Origin: Phaseolus vulgaris
Taxonomy: Eukaryota; Streptophyta; Magnoliopsida; Fabales; Fabaceae
Length of the DNA stretch: 64,000 bases
Assembly: GCF_000499845.2 (NCBI RefSeq)
Contig: NC_023753.2
Coordinates: 1,364,001-1,428,000 of the forward strand
Direction: 5' to 3'
Of this stretch, positions 35,500 to 48,600 are shown one piece after another (the first letter of the stretch is position 1; the number at the start of each line of letters is the position of its first letter). The position numbers were made by a program, and so were the translations under genes. Under the pieces are notes generated by a model. The model was not told the DNA's origin. It was given only the letters and a program-made list of their open reading frames with translations, and ran no database searches.

Positions 35500-37616
35500 A
35501 TGAACCACCAAGTGTTACGCCCTCTCAGACAATGGCCATGGTTCCACCACCACCGCACCTGTGTCACCCTTCCCCTCCACCACCACCACCACCTTCTTTC
35601 TCCTCCAACACCTCACCCCACAACATCTAAAACACCACCAATCTCCAACCGCTTATCCTTTGCCACGCTCGCTTCGTCTCGTCCTAAACTTCGAACACCC
35701 AACTCTCCACTACCAACCACCCCTGACGCAGATCTCGAGGACAGGAAGAGCCGAAACGAGTTGAAGCGAGAAGCCAGGCGCGCCGTCAAGTGGGGGATGG
35801 ACTTGGCTTCCTTCTCCGCTCCACAAATCAAACGCATCATTAGGTTTTCAGCCACTTTTTTCATTTCCCATTATACCCTCTTCCTTTTCCTCAATGCCCA
35901 CTTCCCAAAGCTCCCACCTTTGCTCAAAACCTCGTGTGCTTTCTGTTTGGTTGTTGCAGGGTCACTTCCTTGGACCAAGTTGTGTTCGAAGCTCTTATGC
36001 TCGCCAAGGTGTTTTTTTTCTTTTCTTTTGTACCATATTCATGACATTGGGAAAGTAGTGCTAGCGGAATATTTTATGTGTTTATTTAACAGTTATTGTG
36101 GATTAATCTGTTGTTGAAGACAAAGTGTTTGTTGTTTTGCCACAGAAACTGGGACCTGATGTACGTGAAGGAAAGCGGAGGCAGTTCAATTATATTGGTA
36201 ATTAGTTGCTTCCAGAACATTTTAATTGTATTGGGTTCAATGCATTATGCATTTATGAGGATAAAAACATTCAAATCATGATCCAGCTTCTTGTCATATT
36301 TGTTTTTTTATAACAGATGTGTTTTTCTGCTCTTTCTCCTTCCATTTTGTTTTGCATTAGTTGTGAATCAATATATGCATGTTGGTTACCTGTGTTAACT
36401 TATCATGGTACCTCCAATTGGGATAGATTACTGTATAATTGCTAATTGACATATATGTGGTAAGTTGATTTGACATTATGTATATCCTGCAGTGCAGATT
36501 CATGTTCTTCATACATAAATTGTCTCAGGAAAATTGCTACGGGATGTGGATCCTCAGTTAATGGATAGATTAATTAAAGCTACAAAAGGTTCAGATCAGA
36601 AGGAGTTGCAAGCTCTAATTGGCTTAGGATCTGGTGACCCTGAAGATGATGATGAAGATGACTTGGTTGAATCTGAACCAGAGGAGGTCCAGGAGGTATG
36701 CATTCAACATTGATACTTGAATTATACACTGACTAGACAAGGCTCTACTGAGTTAATACCTCACCTTAATCTCACTCTCTCACAATAGGGTGTAGTTTGC
36801 TAAGTTTGTGTTGTATTTACTTATGGTGTCATAATTATTATGTCCTTGAGGTGCATTCTTATTTTTGGAGCATTTTATCAGGAATCCAATTGGCACGACA
36901 GTAAGGTGACAAGGTGGTTTGATGGTTTGATCAGTAAGGACATTGATATCACGAATGAAATTTATTCAATCCAGGGAGTTGAATTTGATCGCCAGGTATA
37001 CTATATGCTAAATCGAATACTGTAAATCTGTGCTTTCAGCTTCAGATCAATTGTGACTCATGGATTATCTTACATGGTATGAGAATTAATTTCTAGAGCT
37101 TATTTCAAATCAACCAAGCATAAGGGGCAGAAATCATGTAAAAACTTATGGGTGATGGCTGTCTCAGTTTTGAAATGAAACACTCTATATATTCTATACA
37201 AAAATTATAATAGAAACCCCTTTTAAAAAAAAGAAAATGTTACTTTTGACAAGAAAAGTCATCAGTTTACATCTGTGATCTGGCCAATGTAATTCAGAAA
37301 AATATTATTTTTCTTTGGAGTTGTTGTAATCTAATGCATAAATGTCAATAAATGTCAACATATCAGTACTCTTTAAAAAATTCCTTTTGCTGTGATATTT
37401 ATTGGCACAACCTTCATTCTATGTTGTCTTTATGGATCATGAGTATGTTTATAACAGGAGTTGCGAAAGCTTGTACGAAGAGTGCACATGAGTCAAGAGA
37501 TGAAGGGTGATAATGAAGAAGAGGAGAAAAAAATGGAGACAGCAACAATTGGAGCTAAGAAGGCTCTTAATCGTTTCCTTCGTAAGCTCACAAAAAGAAT
37601 CCCTAATGAATACTAA
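35500..37616 (+). CDS. Organellar DarP/YjgA-like (DUF615) ribosome assembly protein
   Basis: Six exons: 35500-35843, 35960-36008, 36146-36197, 36529-36695, 36882-36995 and 37458-37616. They give 294 residues. Residues 1 to about 75 are rich in His, Pro, Ser and Thr and almost free of acid, consistent with a chloroplast or mitochondrial transit peptide. The mature part has the DUF615 pattern: RKSRNELKREARR, LAKKLGPDVREGKRRQFNYI, GKLLRDVDPQLMDRL, NWHDSKVTRWFDGLI, FDRQELRKLVRRV and a basic C terminus KKALNRFLRKLTKRI. An acidic insert (DPEDDDEDDLVESEPEE) lies mid-protein, and a second (DNEEEEKKME) follows near the C terminus. In E. coli DarP promotes late 50S subunit assembly. A role in organellar large-subunit maturation is inferred, and the plant protein is, as far as I know, uncharacterised. 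A start further upstream in frame is possible, but the ATG at 35500 begins the transit-like sequence. Confidence 0.85.
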
Positions 37617-39608
37617 GTCAATTAATCAATTTATTTTAAGGTGGCATGTCTCAGCTTTAAGTATTGCCTTGGTGTGATACATGCTGCAGAAAATCTTGTA
37701 TTCTTTTGAAGTTCACTCATGAATAATAATACTTAATATTTTTATCTCTTTTCTATAATCTATTACTTTTTTTTTTCCAACTGTTTTATTTTTATTTTTA
37801 TGTGAACTATTGGAAAATCAAAGAATGATGTTTTATTTTATTATAATATTTCATTCTTTGTTATAGTAAATTATTTAATGAGAGTAATGTGACAATTTTT
37901 TCCAAAAGAAAAAAAAATTAAAAAGTTAAGTTTCATGCTTTTTATGAGAATGATCGTGAAAAAATTTAACCCAATAACGCTTTGGAAAACATTGTTTCTT
38001 AAAATTTATTTTTAAGAACATGAGTTAAACAGGTTAGATATTTTTTCTTCAGATCTTTTGGAAATTAAGATTAAATATTATATTTTGAGCACATTTTGGA
38101 ACATAAACGTGTTGAGCAAGCAGCAATTATAGCACCACAATCAACATTTTTTTCTTTTACCCAATTGAACTTGAAGATCCATAAAACAAATTTAATGCAT
38201 TGTATGACTTTAAATTTTTGAATAAAACAGACTAATTATCATAACAGGGTAAATTATGTATTACTAGTAAAAAGCATCATTAAATTGATGATATTTTTTA
38301 ACCGTTAGAATAAAAATAGAAACAAGTTATTAAAAGTAGGATTCTTCATCATCATTATTAACATTGTTAACATTTGAAAATCAAATTCAGATTAGGACCA
38401 AGTTTACCGATTTTGTAGAATTTAGTTTATTAAAAGAGGAAAATATTCTTTAGTTTGATATAAAGCATCAAGATTTAAAATATAAATAATATTTAGGTAA
38501 AGTTAAGAAAGGATTTACAAGAAATAAAAAGTAAAATAACACAATAAATTAAGGCTCACGTAGTTTATTGAAGATGAAAATAATTCTCAAAAGTATTCTT
38601 ACTCAAGAATAAAAATTCAATTTATAATAATAATTCTTAAATATAATGCGAAATGTCATTTTCTTTTAGAAGATATAATTTTTTTTCCTGGAAAACACTA
38701 GTAGATTTTGTGACAACTGAAAATCCTGATCATAATAATTTTAATGTAACTATATTTCATAAACAAAATAGTGTCTAACACTAAATAACTTTCATTAAAA
38801 TCATATTGAGCTAAATAAATATCTATATACTGTTTGATTACAGAATTCAATTATCTTTTTTGGTGAGAATCAAATCAAATTGAGTCAAATTCGGGAAGAA
38901 ACGATGTTCCAATTACAAAATGACAAACTGTAAACGCAAGTTCGATATTTTACAAAAAAATTGCCCATTTTTATTCTATCTTTTCTTTGAACCCCTCTTA
39001 TAAAGCCTGTTATAATCTGAACTCAGAAGGTTAAAAAAATAAACGAAAAGGAAAATTTGAATTACATTTTTAAGAATTTAAACAAAACCTATAATGAAGC
39101 TACTATATTCTCCAACCAACAAATATTTGCAATCCGTTTCAATTCCATTATAAAACAATTTTCGCTCATTTGTTCATTTTCATTTCGTAATTTTCGAGTT
39201 GGTATTTTTAACTGTCTAGTAGTGAATCTAAAATGCATACCAAACAATATTTTCTTACAAGCTATGAAAGAATTATTGTCCTTAGCCTACTTTTGTCCTC
39301 AATTTATTAAAAAATGATACAGTTAATATTTCGCATCAAAACATAATTGCCCATAAAATTTGATTTGTCGGGTGGGTAACAGTAGAACCCAAAAAAAATA
39401 GAAAACTTCTCAGAAAATCCAACTATCACCATCATTAATTATCTTATACATGTACATCAACAAAACTTGACAAAATGTGTCTTCTGGTTTTCCTCTGACA
39501 AACTCGAGGCATTTGAATGCGCAGAAATATGCAGAATCTCACCTATACTCGGGGCTTGCTCTATCGTTTAGGTCTAAAAGTTTGCAAAATGAAGCTGCCA
39601 TGTACTCT
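37617..39608. other. Convergent intergenic region between the DarP homologue and SEC24
   Basis: It holds both 3' UTRs and AT-rich spacer. AATAAT-type signals near 37722-37735 could serve polyadenylation of the DarP gene. The 86-codon frame at 39057-39317 has no recognisable homology. Confidence 0.5.
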
Positions 39609-42600
39609 TTATGATGTCATTTTATTTTGAATTTGCCTATGAACATGGATAAGAAACTCTACATAGGAGAAGCCACCTGCGCTCTTGTCTTCTATCATAT
39701 ATGAGAAGAATAACATTCCTGATGGATAGTAAATAACATGTTAAGTTCAACAATCAACAACAATGTACGCCACCATAACAATTGTCTACTGATTTCTTTC
39801 TTCAATTTGAATACTTCCTAGACTAAGCCTAGCAAACCAACAACAAAGCTTGGTAAAACAATGCAGCATCTGTTTAGCATTTGCTGGCAGGAATATATTC
39901 CTTTGAGAATTTAGCAGACTAGTTGTAAATTTACTCAACATTATTGATTCACAAACTTTATACCTTTTGAACTTGAAGATAACATTTCTGGCTAAAAGTG
40001 TTTTATTATAAAAAAATATCGTGTATTGCTCATGTGACACACAAGTAATCGCAATAACATGCAATTGAATCCTAGAAAAGAGAGATCATAAATTCAATCA
40101 ACAGATTCTACTACCTACATTACAAATACCAGTCCATGACAAACCAATCCAGAAATATTTCACATAGCAAAGCATCATCTTTGGATTTTGCCAAGAGAAA
40201 TCATGAAATGAAACATAGAACCATTGAGCATGTTTAAAAATCAGGAAGAATGCTTGGGGTCAAAAGCTATAAAAGATGGTGAAATAAAATGTTCAGTTGA
40301 AATGAACATAAAAGTTCGGTATTTTTTTGTTTGAAAAGAAACAAGGTTGCTAGAGTGGACACAGACGAGTTTTGAACACTAGATACCAGGAAGCAATGCT
40401 TTCCAAGAAAACATAGAGCACTGGCTCAAGAAGCAAATATTGTGTACGAGAGTAAGCAGCATGTTTGAAGACTATGCAATCAAAAACTTTGAAGACAAGA
40501 AAAAAAATGAAACACTGCTAATGGGATTGGCAAAAGAATCTGCGTGGTTTTATGTTCTAAATTAACTTCCATATGTTCTGATAATAGTTAAAAATCCATC
40601 CTGCATTGAGCAATCAGGTTTACACAATCATTCTAATGCACTGACCTGATGGATCCCCTTTCCTACAGAGCTTTAAACTGCACAGATATAAAGAGTATTA
40701 AAAATTTACATTTTATTTAGTCATCAAATCACATGGAAAATTATTTGACAAGGTCTGAAACAAGGAATAATTCCTAAAACAATTAGCTTACCGGAGGTAG
40801 GAACATCTTTGCCGCCTTATCTCATTTACCACTTCATTTAACTTCTTCGATAGTAGATTGTCATATTGCTGCAATACAAACTGATAAAACATAATTGTTA
40901 ACTTAGCATAGTCAAGTCTGAAACAATAGGTACAAGAAAATCATTAAAGCAACATGATTAAAATAACTATTTCTTTCAGAATACTAAAAAGAGTCATATG
41001 GACTAATATCCACTAGGGTGTGATTTAAGGATGATAGGAAGTTTCCTTGAAAACACCCACTGCCAGGGATAGAATTTGATAATATGATGTTAGACAATGA
41101 CACCAGGAGAGAAAGACAAGACAGCAAGCAAGCAAATTACCAGAGTAGGGACTTCGTCAATTGTAGCAACACCAAACAGTTTCCTCACAATGTCTGGATT
41201 CGCAGAGTCTCCAACATATATCAAACAATCATGACCATTCTCAAGAAGATATATTCCATCATCACTGATGTGTTCACTAGAAAGAGGAAGAAAGGCAGGA
41301 ATAGCAGACTCTTCATCTTCCTGCAATTTATAAAAATCTCTATCTCAAGAAGTAATATAAATATAAGGTCTAGGTTAATAGGCACCCGTACAAAACATAT
41401 AATAAATTCATATAAATTAGTAAAATGGCTTGGCCACATTCCTATTTTCAAAAATAAAAACTCATTAACATTTTCAAAATTCATTACGTTATTAGGTTCT
41501 CATTAAGTAATTGCTAATATGTAATTCACTCAAATATTTCATACAGAATATCATGATTTTTCATAATTATATATTTTTTAATATGACTAATCAATATACC
41601 TTTGTTTCGAGATCATGTATAGCCACCATCCTAGGATACACAAGTGGTATTGCCAATGGAACAGAGATAGAGGACACATAATTTATCCAAAATGACCGTT
41701 CATCTATTTTCCCCTCTGTTCGCAACCCTGTACTCTTAGTTAATGCTGAAAAGAAATGAATAATGGAATTAGCACCCACTTGTATAGCCTTCTTAGGAGA
41801 CCATATGTTAAAGCTTTAACTTCATCAGCTTTGACAGTCATCATCAATGTACTAAAACAAGATACTACCTTCGAAACAGAAGGACCATCATAAGGAAAAT
41901 ATTGCTCAAGTCAATGACCAGAGTATTATTATCCAATAAAATGCAGATAAAATATTCTAAACAACCAGTATTATTCCAATTTTGGTCACACTAGTTAGTG
42001 GCATTACCATGCAGGATTGGAAAAGTAAGAACATACGATATAAAGAAAAAGAAAATTGGTTAAAGTTGATCTGTTAAATAAAAGATAGAATGCAACATAT
42101 GAATAAACTATAATAAATAATATCTTCAGTTCCAAGCATTGTTCATCAGAAAAATTCTGCAATGCATGAAAATTCATACATACCAAGTGTGTAGAGGGGC
42201 AAAAGCTTTAGTGCCTCAGGAAGAATAAGTTGTCCAGATGAGGACACCGTTGCACAAAATTTACGGTATGAAAATAGTGCATTGATGCAAAGGTTTGTCA
42301 CTTGTTCCCGAACAAGTGGGAGTGGCTTTGAAGGAATCTCATTAGCAGCTGCAGGAAAAAAATAGTGAAAACTCAACCAAAAATTATACCTGTAAACACA
42401 ATCTAAAATATGAACAGGATGATACCACCATGGAATCATTTACAAGATATAGAGCCAACAAAATTCAGTATAGAGCTCTAAACAACAGTCCATATCTGGC
42501 AAAAAAAATAGTAAAGAACAGAATAATCATAAGAGAAATGCATAATCACTGATGATATATACCCTGTTTTAAGAAACAGCAAAATTGAGTGTCCAAATCA

Positions 42601-45600
42601 GCTGCACGGAACAGATTACTGAGCATACTAGTTACAGGAAGAGATAAGGTCACGACACGTATTCTTCTTTGGCCATATAGAGTCGTGTAAAGAAGGGCAC
42701 ACTGAAGAGTTGAAGAAAAGAATACATATTCAGAATGAGAGTAGAACATTCACCCACAGTGACAGAATTTTCCAAGTAGACTGAACTGAAAATCTTAAAC
42801 CCCTTGGAATAAAGTTGAGCAGTAAACTTTGCTAATACCTGAAAAGCACATTCTGATCCATCCTGTAACTTATCGTCATGTTTCAAAGTTACCATGAAAT
42901 TTTTGTCACAGTCAATCTGCACAAAAGAAAAATTAGGCCACAGGTTGAGCATACCAAAGTATTTTTAAATAATTCTACTTTTGGTCAACAAAGAAAAAAA
43001 ATGGCACGATAAGTTATATACATGACAGACAGCATATCAAATCTTGTTTATGGGCCAGTCCGTTTACAGCTTAGAAAGAAGAAACTCTGGTATTAAATAA
43101 TTTAATGCCTATTTTGTAGAGATTAGAAGTTAATTAATTTTTTTATTATCAGAAAACTAACTTTTAAAAAATTAAGTAATTGATTTTATGAGAAACAGTT
43201 CTAAATAGCTTATGATTATAATCAAACCTCTGATTCTTTTCAGCTTCTAATTATTTTGGAAAGTTGAAACAAAAACATGAGAAACCAAAAAAGTGATTAT
43301 TTCATATAAGTGTTTCTTTGGAGAAAAAAACTTAAATAAACTGGCCCTATAACTATTTCTAGGAAAACTGGTCCAGCAGTACCACCCTCCCTAGGAAAAC
43401 TGATCCAGCAATACCACCCTCCCCACGTATTTTCTATGTTGATAGAAATAAATTTAGTAAGCTGATAGATGACATCCACTCAAATAAGCCAATTCAGTAA
43501 AATTTAGTATGGAACAATTCTACACAACAAATTCCAATAGTTTTGTTGAAAAGAGGACTATCCTAGCAGCTTAAACATTTTAATTATATCTGAACTATGA
43601 TTTAGCATATATGAACAAGTTAGTTACATTATACAATTAAAATGACAACAGGTCCAAATATCTTTAATCATTAATTCTTCATGAACAAACACATAAGATA
43701 TGCTTAATGTCTATACACAGATGATGAGTATAGTTATATCTGGAATCTAGAAAATTATACAGACCCCAGGTAAGTCGACATCAGTTGGGATGCGTTTACA
43801 GAAGTTGCCATAGTATTCCTGAACTTGGATACCCTGACAAAAAGAACAAATATGAAAATTGTGGAGCCTATTTGTTGAATGAAATGGTAGCAAAGAAAGT
43901 GAAACAAATAGACTACCTGACTGCACCTCACACGCATTACAGCCTCAAAACCTTGTGGCCTAGTGATGTTCCATCTAAGATCATTGTAAAGTTTTGCAGT
44001 ATCAGAAAGAGCCGAGAAGGGATAATAGTAATAAACCTGGAAAAAAAGTGAGAAGTTACTTTAGTAAGTAAAACATAATTGAAAAATGATGGAATGTGTT
44101 GAAAGGATTAGTGACAATAAGTAACGTGTTGGGTACACATATGAGTATTCTTATTTATATTGAAAAGATACAATAATAATGAACAGAATCAAAATCTAAT
44201 AATGGGAAATATTTGGTAAGATATTTCCCAATCAAAACATATAATATCTCCCTATTTAGTGTAATCAAACCATATATTTCGCATAATCAACTCATATCTC
44301 TAAAAGAATGAATGTATTAAGTGTTGACGAAGATTAAAACACACAATATTACATAATATTCCACTTTATAATATTACATAATATTATATATATATATATA
44401 GATATATATTCTTGTCAAGTGAACTTTTGACTTGTGAACAATCATAGAATCCTCAACGAAGATGGTAACGTTACAAAACCCTTTAGGATTATAGCTATTT
44501 TTTCCTCTTTCTTCAGAAACAACTATTTGTCATTACAAACTTCTGATATGATTTTCAATTATTTCCCCCTTGAACTCCATTTCCTTCATTAAGAATTTCC
44601 AGAAAGTGGTTAAAAGTGTCTGCAGCATTTGTAAAAAGGGAGATTTATAGTAGTAGAGCAAATTAAAAATAACACTTATTTTTCCATCGTTACAGCAAAC
44701 ATCTGATCAATATAAAAAAAACAGTGATCAAAGCTTCAACTCATTTAGCATAAAAATCAATAACACATCAATAATTTCCAGAACAGAGACATAAAAATTC
44801 ACGTATACCTGTCCACCAGTAGTCCGCGGGATAACAGATATGGATGCAATGTCTACATAAGTCTGAGTAGTCACAAACACATCAACACAAACCTGCAGCA
44901 TAACAAAGTAATTATACTTAACTAATCCATAACAAGCTGACCATCACATAAGCCCACAAAAAATCCATCCAGTCATAAAAGTAATGCCTGAATCACAAGA
45001 AAAAGTAATCAATATCAACCTGATACTCAGCAAATTCAACTGCCAGTTCCTTGAACGCTTTATCTGCAGGTTGAAGTAATTTATGTGCTTCCTGAAATTC
45101 AACAAAATTTAGATTTCATTGAAGAAAGTACAAAACTATCAGCACCAACCTTTCAGAAGGTAAAACAGATAAAACTATCAGATGAATCATGGAATAGATG
45201 TTTTGCAAACGAATACTGCATCCATCAAAATTGGTATCCTTTCCATTTTTATCACAAGATACTATTGGACTTGCAAACGTGTGGAATTTATCACATCCCA
45301 TGTCACCATCAATCAAGCTTGAACTTATAACATGTAAATGACATAAATAACAAATTGATAAATTTTCTATTATACAGGACAAAATCCAACAATTCAACAA
45401 CCAAATTCAGAAAGATACCTTTTCACCTGAAGAGATGTTTGTTCTACCTTCGGCCTCCCGTGCAGAGAGGGCACCAATGCCTATAGATGGCAAGACTGGG
45501 GACAGCAAACCAAAATCATGAAAAACATTGAACACACTCAATGATGAGTCAGAAAAAAAAACAAACATACGATCTCACTGAAAAGTGGATACGAAAGAAA

Positions 45601-48600
45601 TGGACTAGGATAAAAACAATATGATGACAATAAACCAAATAAAAGATTAAAGGATTAGGAAAACATTATACAAATGAAGATCTAGCCACAGAAGACAAAC
45701 AAAAATATTCTAACATTACTATAAGTACTGTTTCAAGATGTGTTGAGAAAATTTAAAGGCAAGAGCGTTTAATGGCAACATGTTCTTTACTATGAACTTC
45801 TTTCATGCTGAATCGACAAACCACATTAATTATTTTATTTATTCCATTTTTGTAATTAAACTGTGCTATTGAAAGAACTTTTTTAAGATATTTTTCTTTT
45901 ATTTAAACCTTAATGTGTATTTCAGAATATTCGTAACTTCTAATTCAGTCCTGAACTTTACTCAATTCATATCCCAAAAAGAGAAAAAAAGAATTGGCCA
46001 CATAACAAATGTGGTAGATGCATACTTTCTAGCAAAAAAATTGATATAGCATGAATTTTTATATCCTATCCATCATTACCCACTAGGATGTAGATAGCCA
46101 CAATTATATAATATAAAGATCAATCATCTAATATATATACAAGCTGAGAAACTCACCTGACTGGAAAACCAACAACTTTCCTCCAGTTTCCTTCATTGCA
46201 AGGAAAGCTGCCTAAAAGAAGAAAAAAGAAGTTATGAGCACGGAACATATATTTATAATTTTGATCTATCTGGCTTTGATAGAGGAACTGTTAAACTTAG
46301 TGTGAGGACAGTAAAAATAATGGAAAATCCAATACAAATAGCCTGCTAGAAATCATTTGGTTACTAAAGCATAAGTCACGGGAATTAGAAATGTAAAAGG
46401 GGAATAGAGAACCAAATCAATGAATAGTATGTAAAGGCTGAAGAGAGATATGGGTTTTGGGCTGTAACAACCTTGCCCGAATGGCAAGGTGAGTGGGAAA
46501 TACAAAGCAAGGAGAAATTGATGAGGGACAAGGATAAAAGGGAGAGAAGGATCCTGGTGGGAGGAATCACTCACGGAGTGATAGCTTATGCCCTTGGAGC
46601 AGGGAGGAAGCTGAGGGATTGAAAAGCTGGAAACCATTTTTGTTTCTGATCTTGTTTTACTTCTGTTTCTGAGGGATAACTGACGATTACCTCAGCTATA
46701 AGAAGTCCATTCTCCATATTTTCCTAAAGAAACTGAACAGACTGTCATTTACAAGTGAACAAAGAGATTAGAAGAAAAGGAATAAATGTGTGAAGGATAA
46801 GTGTAGTACAGAAAGGTATTTGCTTGGATGAATAAAGGAAAAACACAGCAGTTAGTTTCGAAAGTTAGAACCGTTAGTTTGCTATGAGGGATTCACTACC
46901 CAACTAGGGAGAAAGGAGGATAGGGGGACCATTCAGGGAAATGTTTTTTAAGAAATCCAAGCGAGTTCTCAATTAGGAAAGGACAAACCCTTTGCCAGGG
47001 AAAAATTCATCCGAGATATTTCTCTCCGTTTTTTGTATTCACCTCAATCAAACAATAAGACCATTTTTTTCTTTACTCTGTTTCTGAGATTGGTTCCTAA
47101 CAGTAAGGCATATACACTCAAAACGAAACCCAAGCAAAATAAAATAAAATAACAAAAACTTCAACTTCTGTTGCATATCTCAAAAAGATACTCTGTAGAA
47201 CCTAAAATATTCTACATCATAAAGACACCACACATACAACTAGGAAATCTATGCATGGGTCTAGATAAAACCTCAGAAATGCAGCAAGTTAAGAAGTTAG
47301 AGAGTTCAGTCATGGTTCAAGTCCTTTATTACCCTACCCTTCTTTTGGGGATTAAATATAAAAAGCATTAAAGGAATTCAAAACTTCAAAGAGCTTGGGA
47401 AGAATGAAGGTAGAGAAAATTTAGAAAAAATGTCAGTCCTATTTCAACAACCATCCCAGAAATAACAAATAAAGATAACCACAACTTCAAAGCAAAATGC
47501 AATACCTTGATAGCTGCGCCAAAGGCTGATTCTGAGGTTCTATTATTTTGGAACATGGTAGGAATGCTTTCCAGAAGTAATTGTAAGTGTTGACGGCACT
47601 AAATGCAAAAGAAGCAAACAAGTTAAATACTGGAAAGTGAATACTTTCTCGAAAGATAATTGCCAAAATTCAAGCAGGAAATATTTGAAACTAACCTCAG
47701 ATAGGGGAACAATTACGTCAGATTGTAAGGGAGTATAAACATCTTGGACATCAGGAACAATGAGCATCAGTGGCTACAAATTTTGAATTTCAAAATCAGC
47801 CTGAGAATCAATTACTTAAAATTGGAAAATGCAAAGAGCTTGTTAACTAAAACTGTTACACAGTTACTTAGAATTGTAAATTGAAATTTATCTAACAAGT
47901 CTCAAAAGGAATATTTTTGAAGATCTAATTAACACAACTGTCTCAAGTTTAAAGTATAAATGCAAACAAATAATTATAGATAAGCTTCAACTGCTAAGAA
48001 ACACAAAAATCTGATGCAAAAAAATCAATCATTGCTCAGTCAGTTTCCTAGACACCAGTTAACTGTTCATTCGTCCTCTAAATGCAGAATAATTCAAATT
48101 AAAGTATCATGGGGGCTTTTATAACAAAAAAAATCATCTTCAATTTTACATAAACATTATGTATTTATAAAAATGTTATAAAATTAAACTGAATGAAAAC
48201 ATGAACTTTCAACTAAACCTTGCAAATAAAAAAACCAGAATTTGTTTGTGTACTTGTTTGATACCTGCTGCAATGCACGTTTCAAGTTGTAAAAATGAAT
48301 TGTTGAGTCGAAAGTTGCAACTCCAACAAATGTACGAGGACCCTCCTGTAGCAATATAACCAAGAAATTTAGTATGGAGTATGTGTCAAAACAAATTAGG
48401 GTATCAATGTAGTCCAAGAAAACAGGAGTTTGTGTAAGTGTAATGTTTTTAAAACTTAAGGAATGCATCTGTAATGTAAGAAGTAACAATGAAACGTTTT
48501 AAAAACAAATGGGAGGTTTGCATAGAATTTTAAAAAATTTGGGGAGTCAGTAATCCAAGAAAACCTTAGGGAATGTTTGTATAATTTACCCAAGAAAAAA

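Noticed and set aside
46353..46637. 94-codon minus frame as an extra SEC24 exon
   Set aside because: Exons 10 and 11 join in phase without it and keep the conserved [17 protein letters not shown] sequence.
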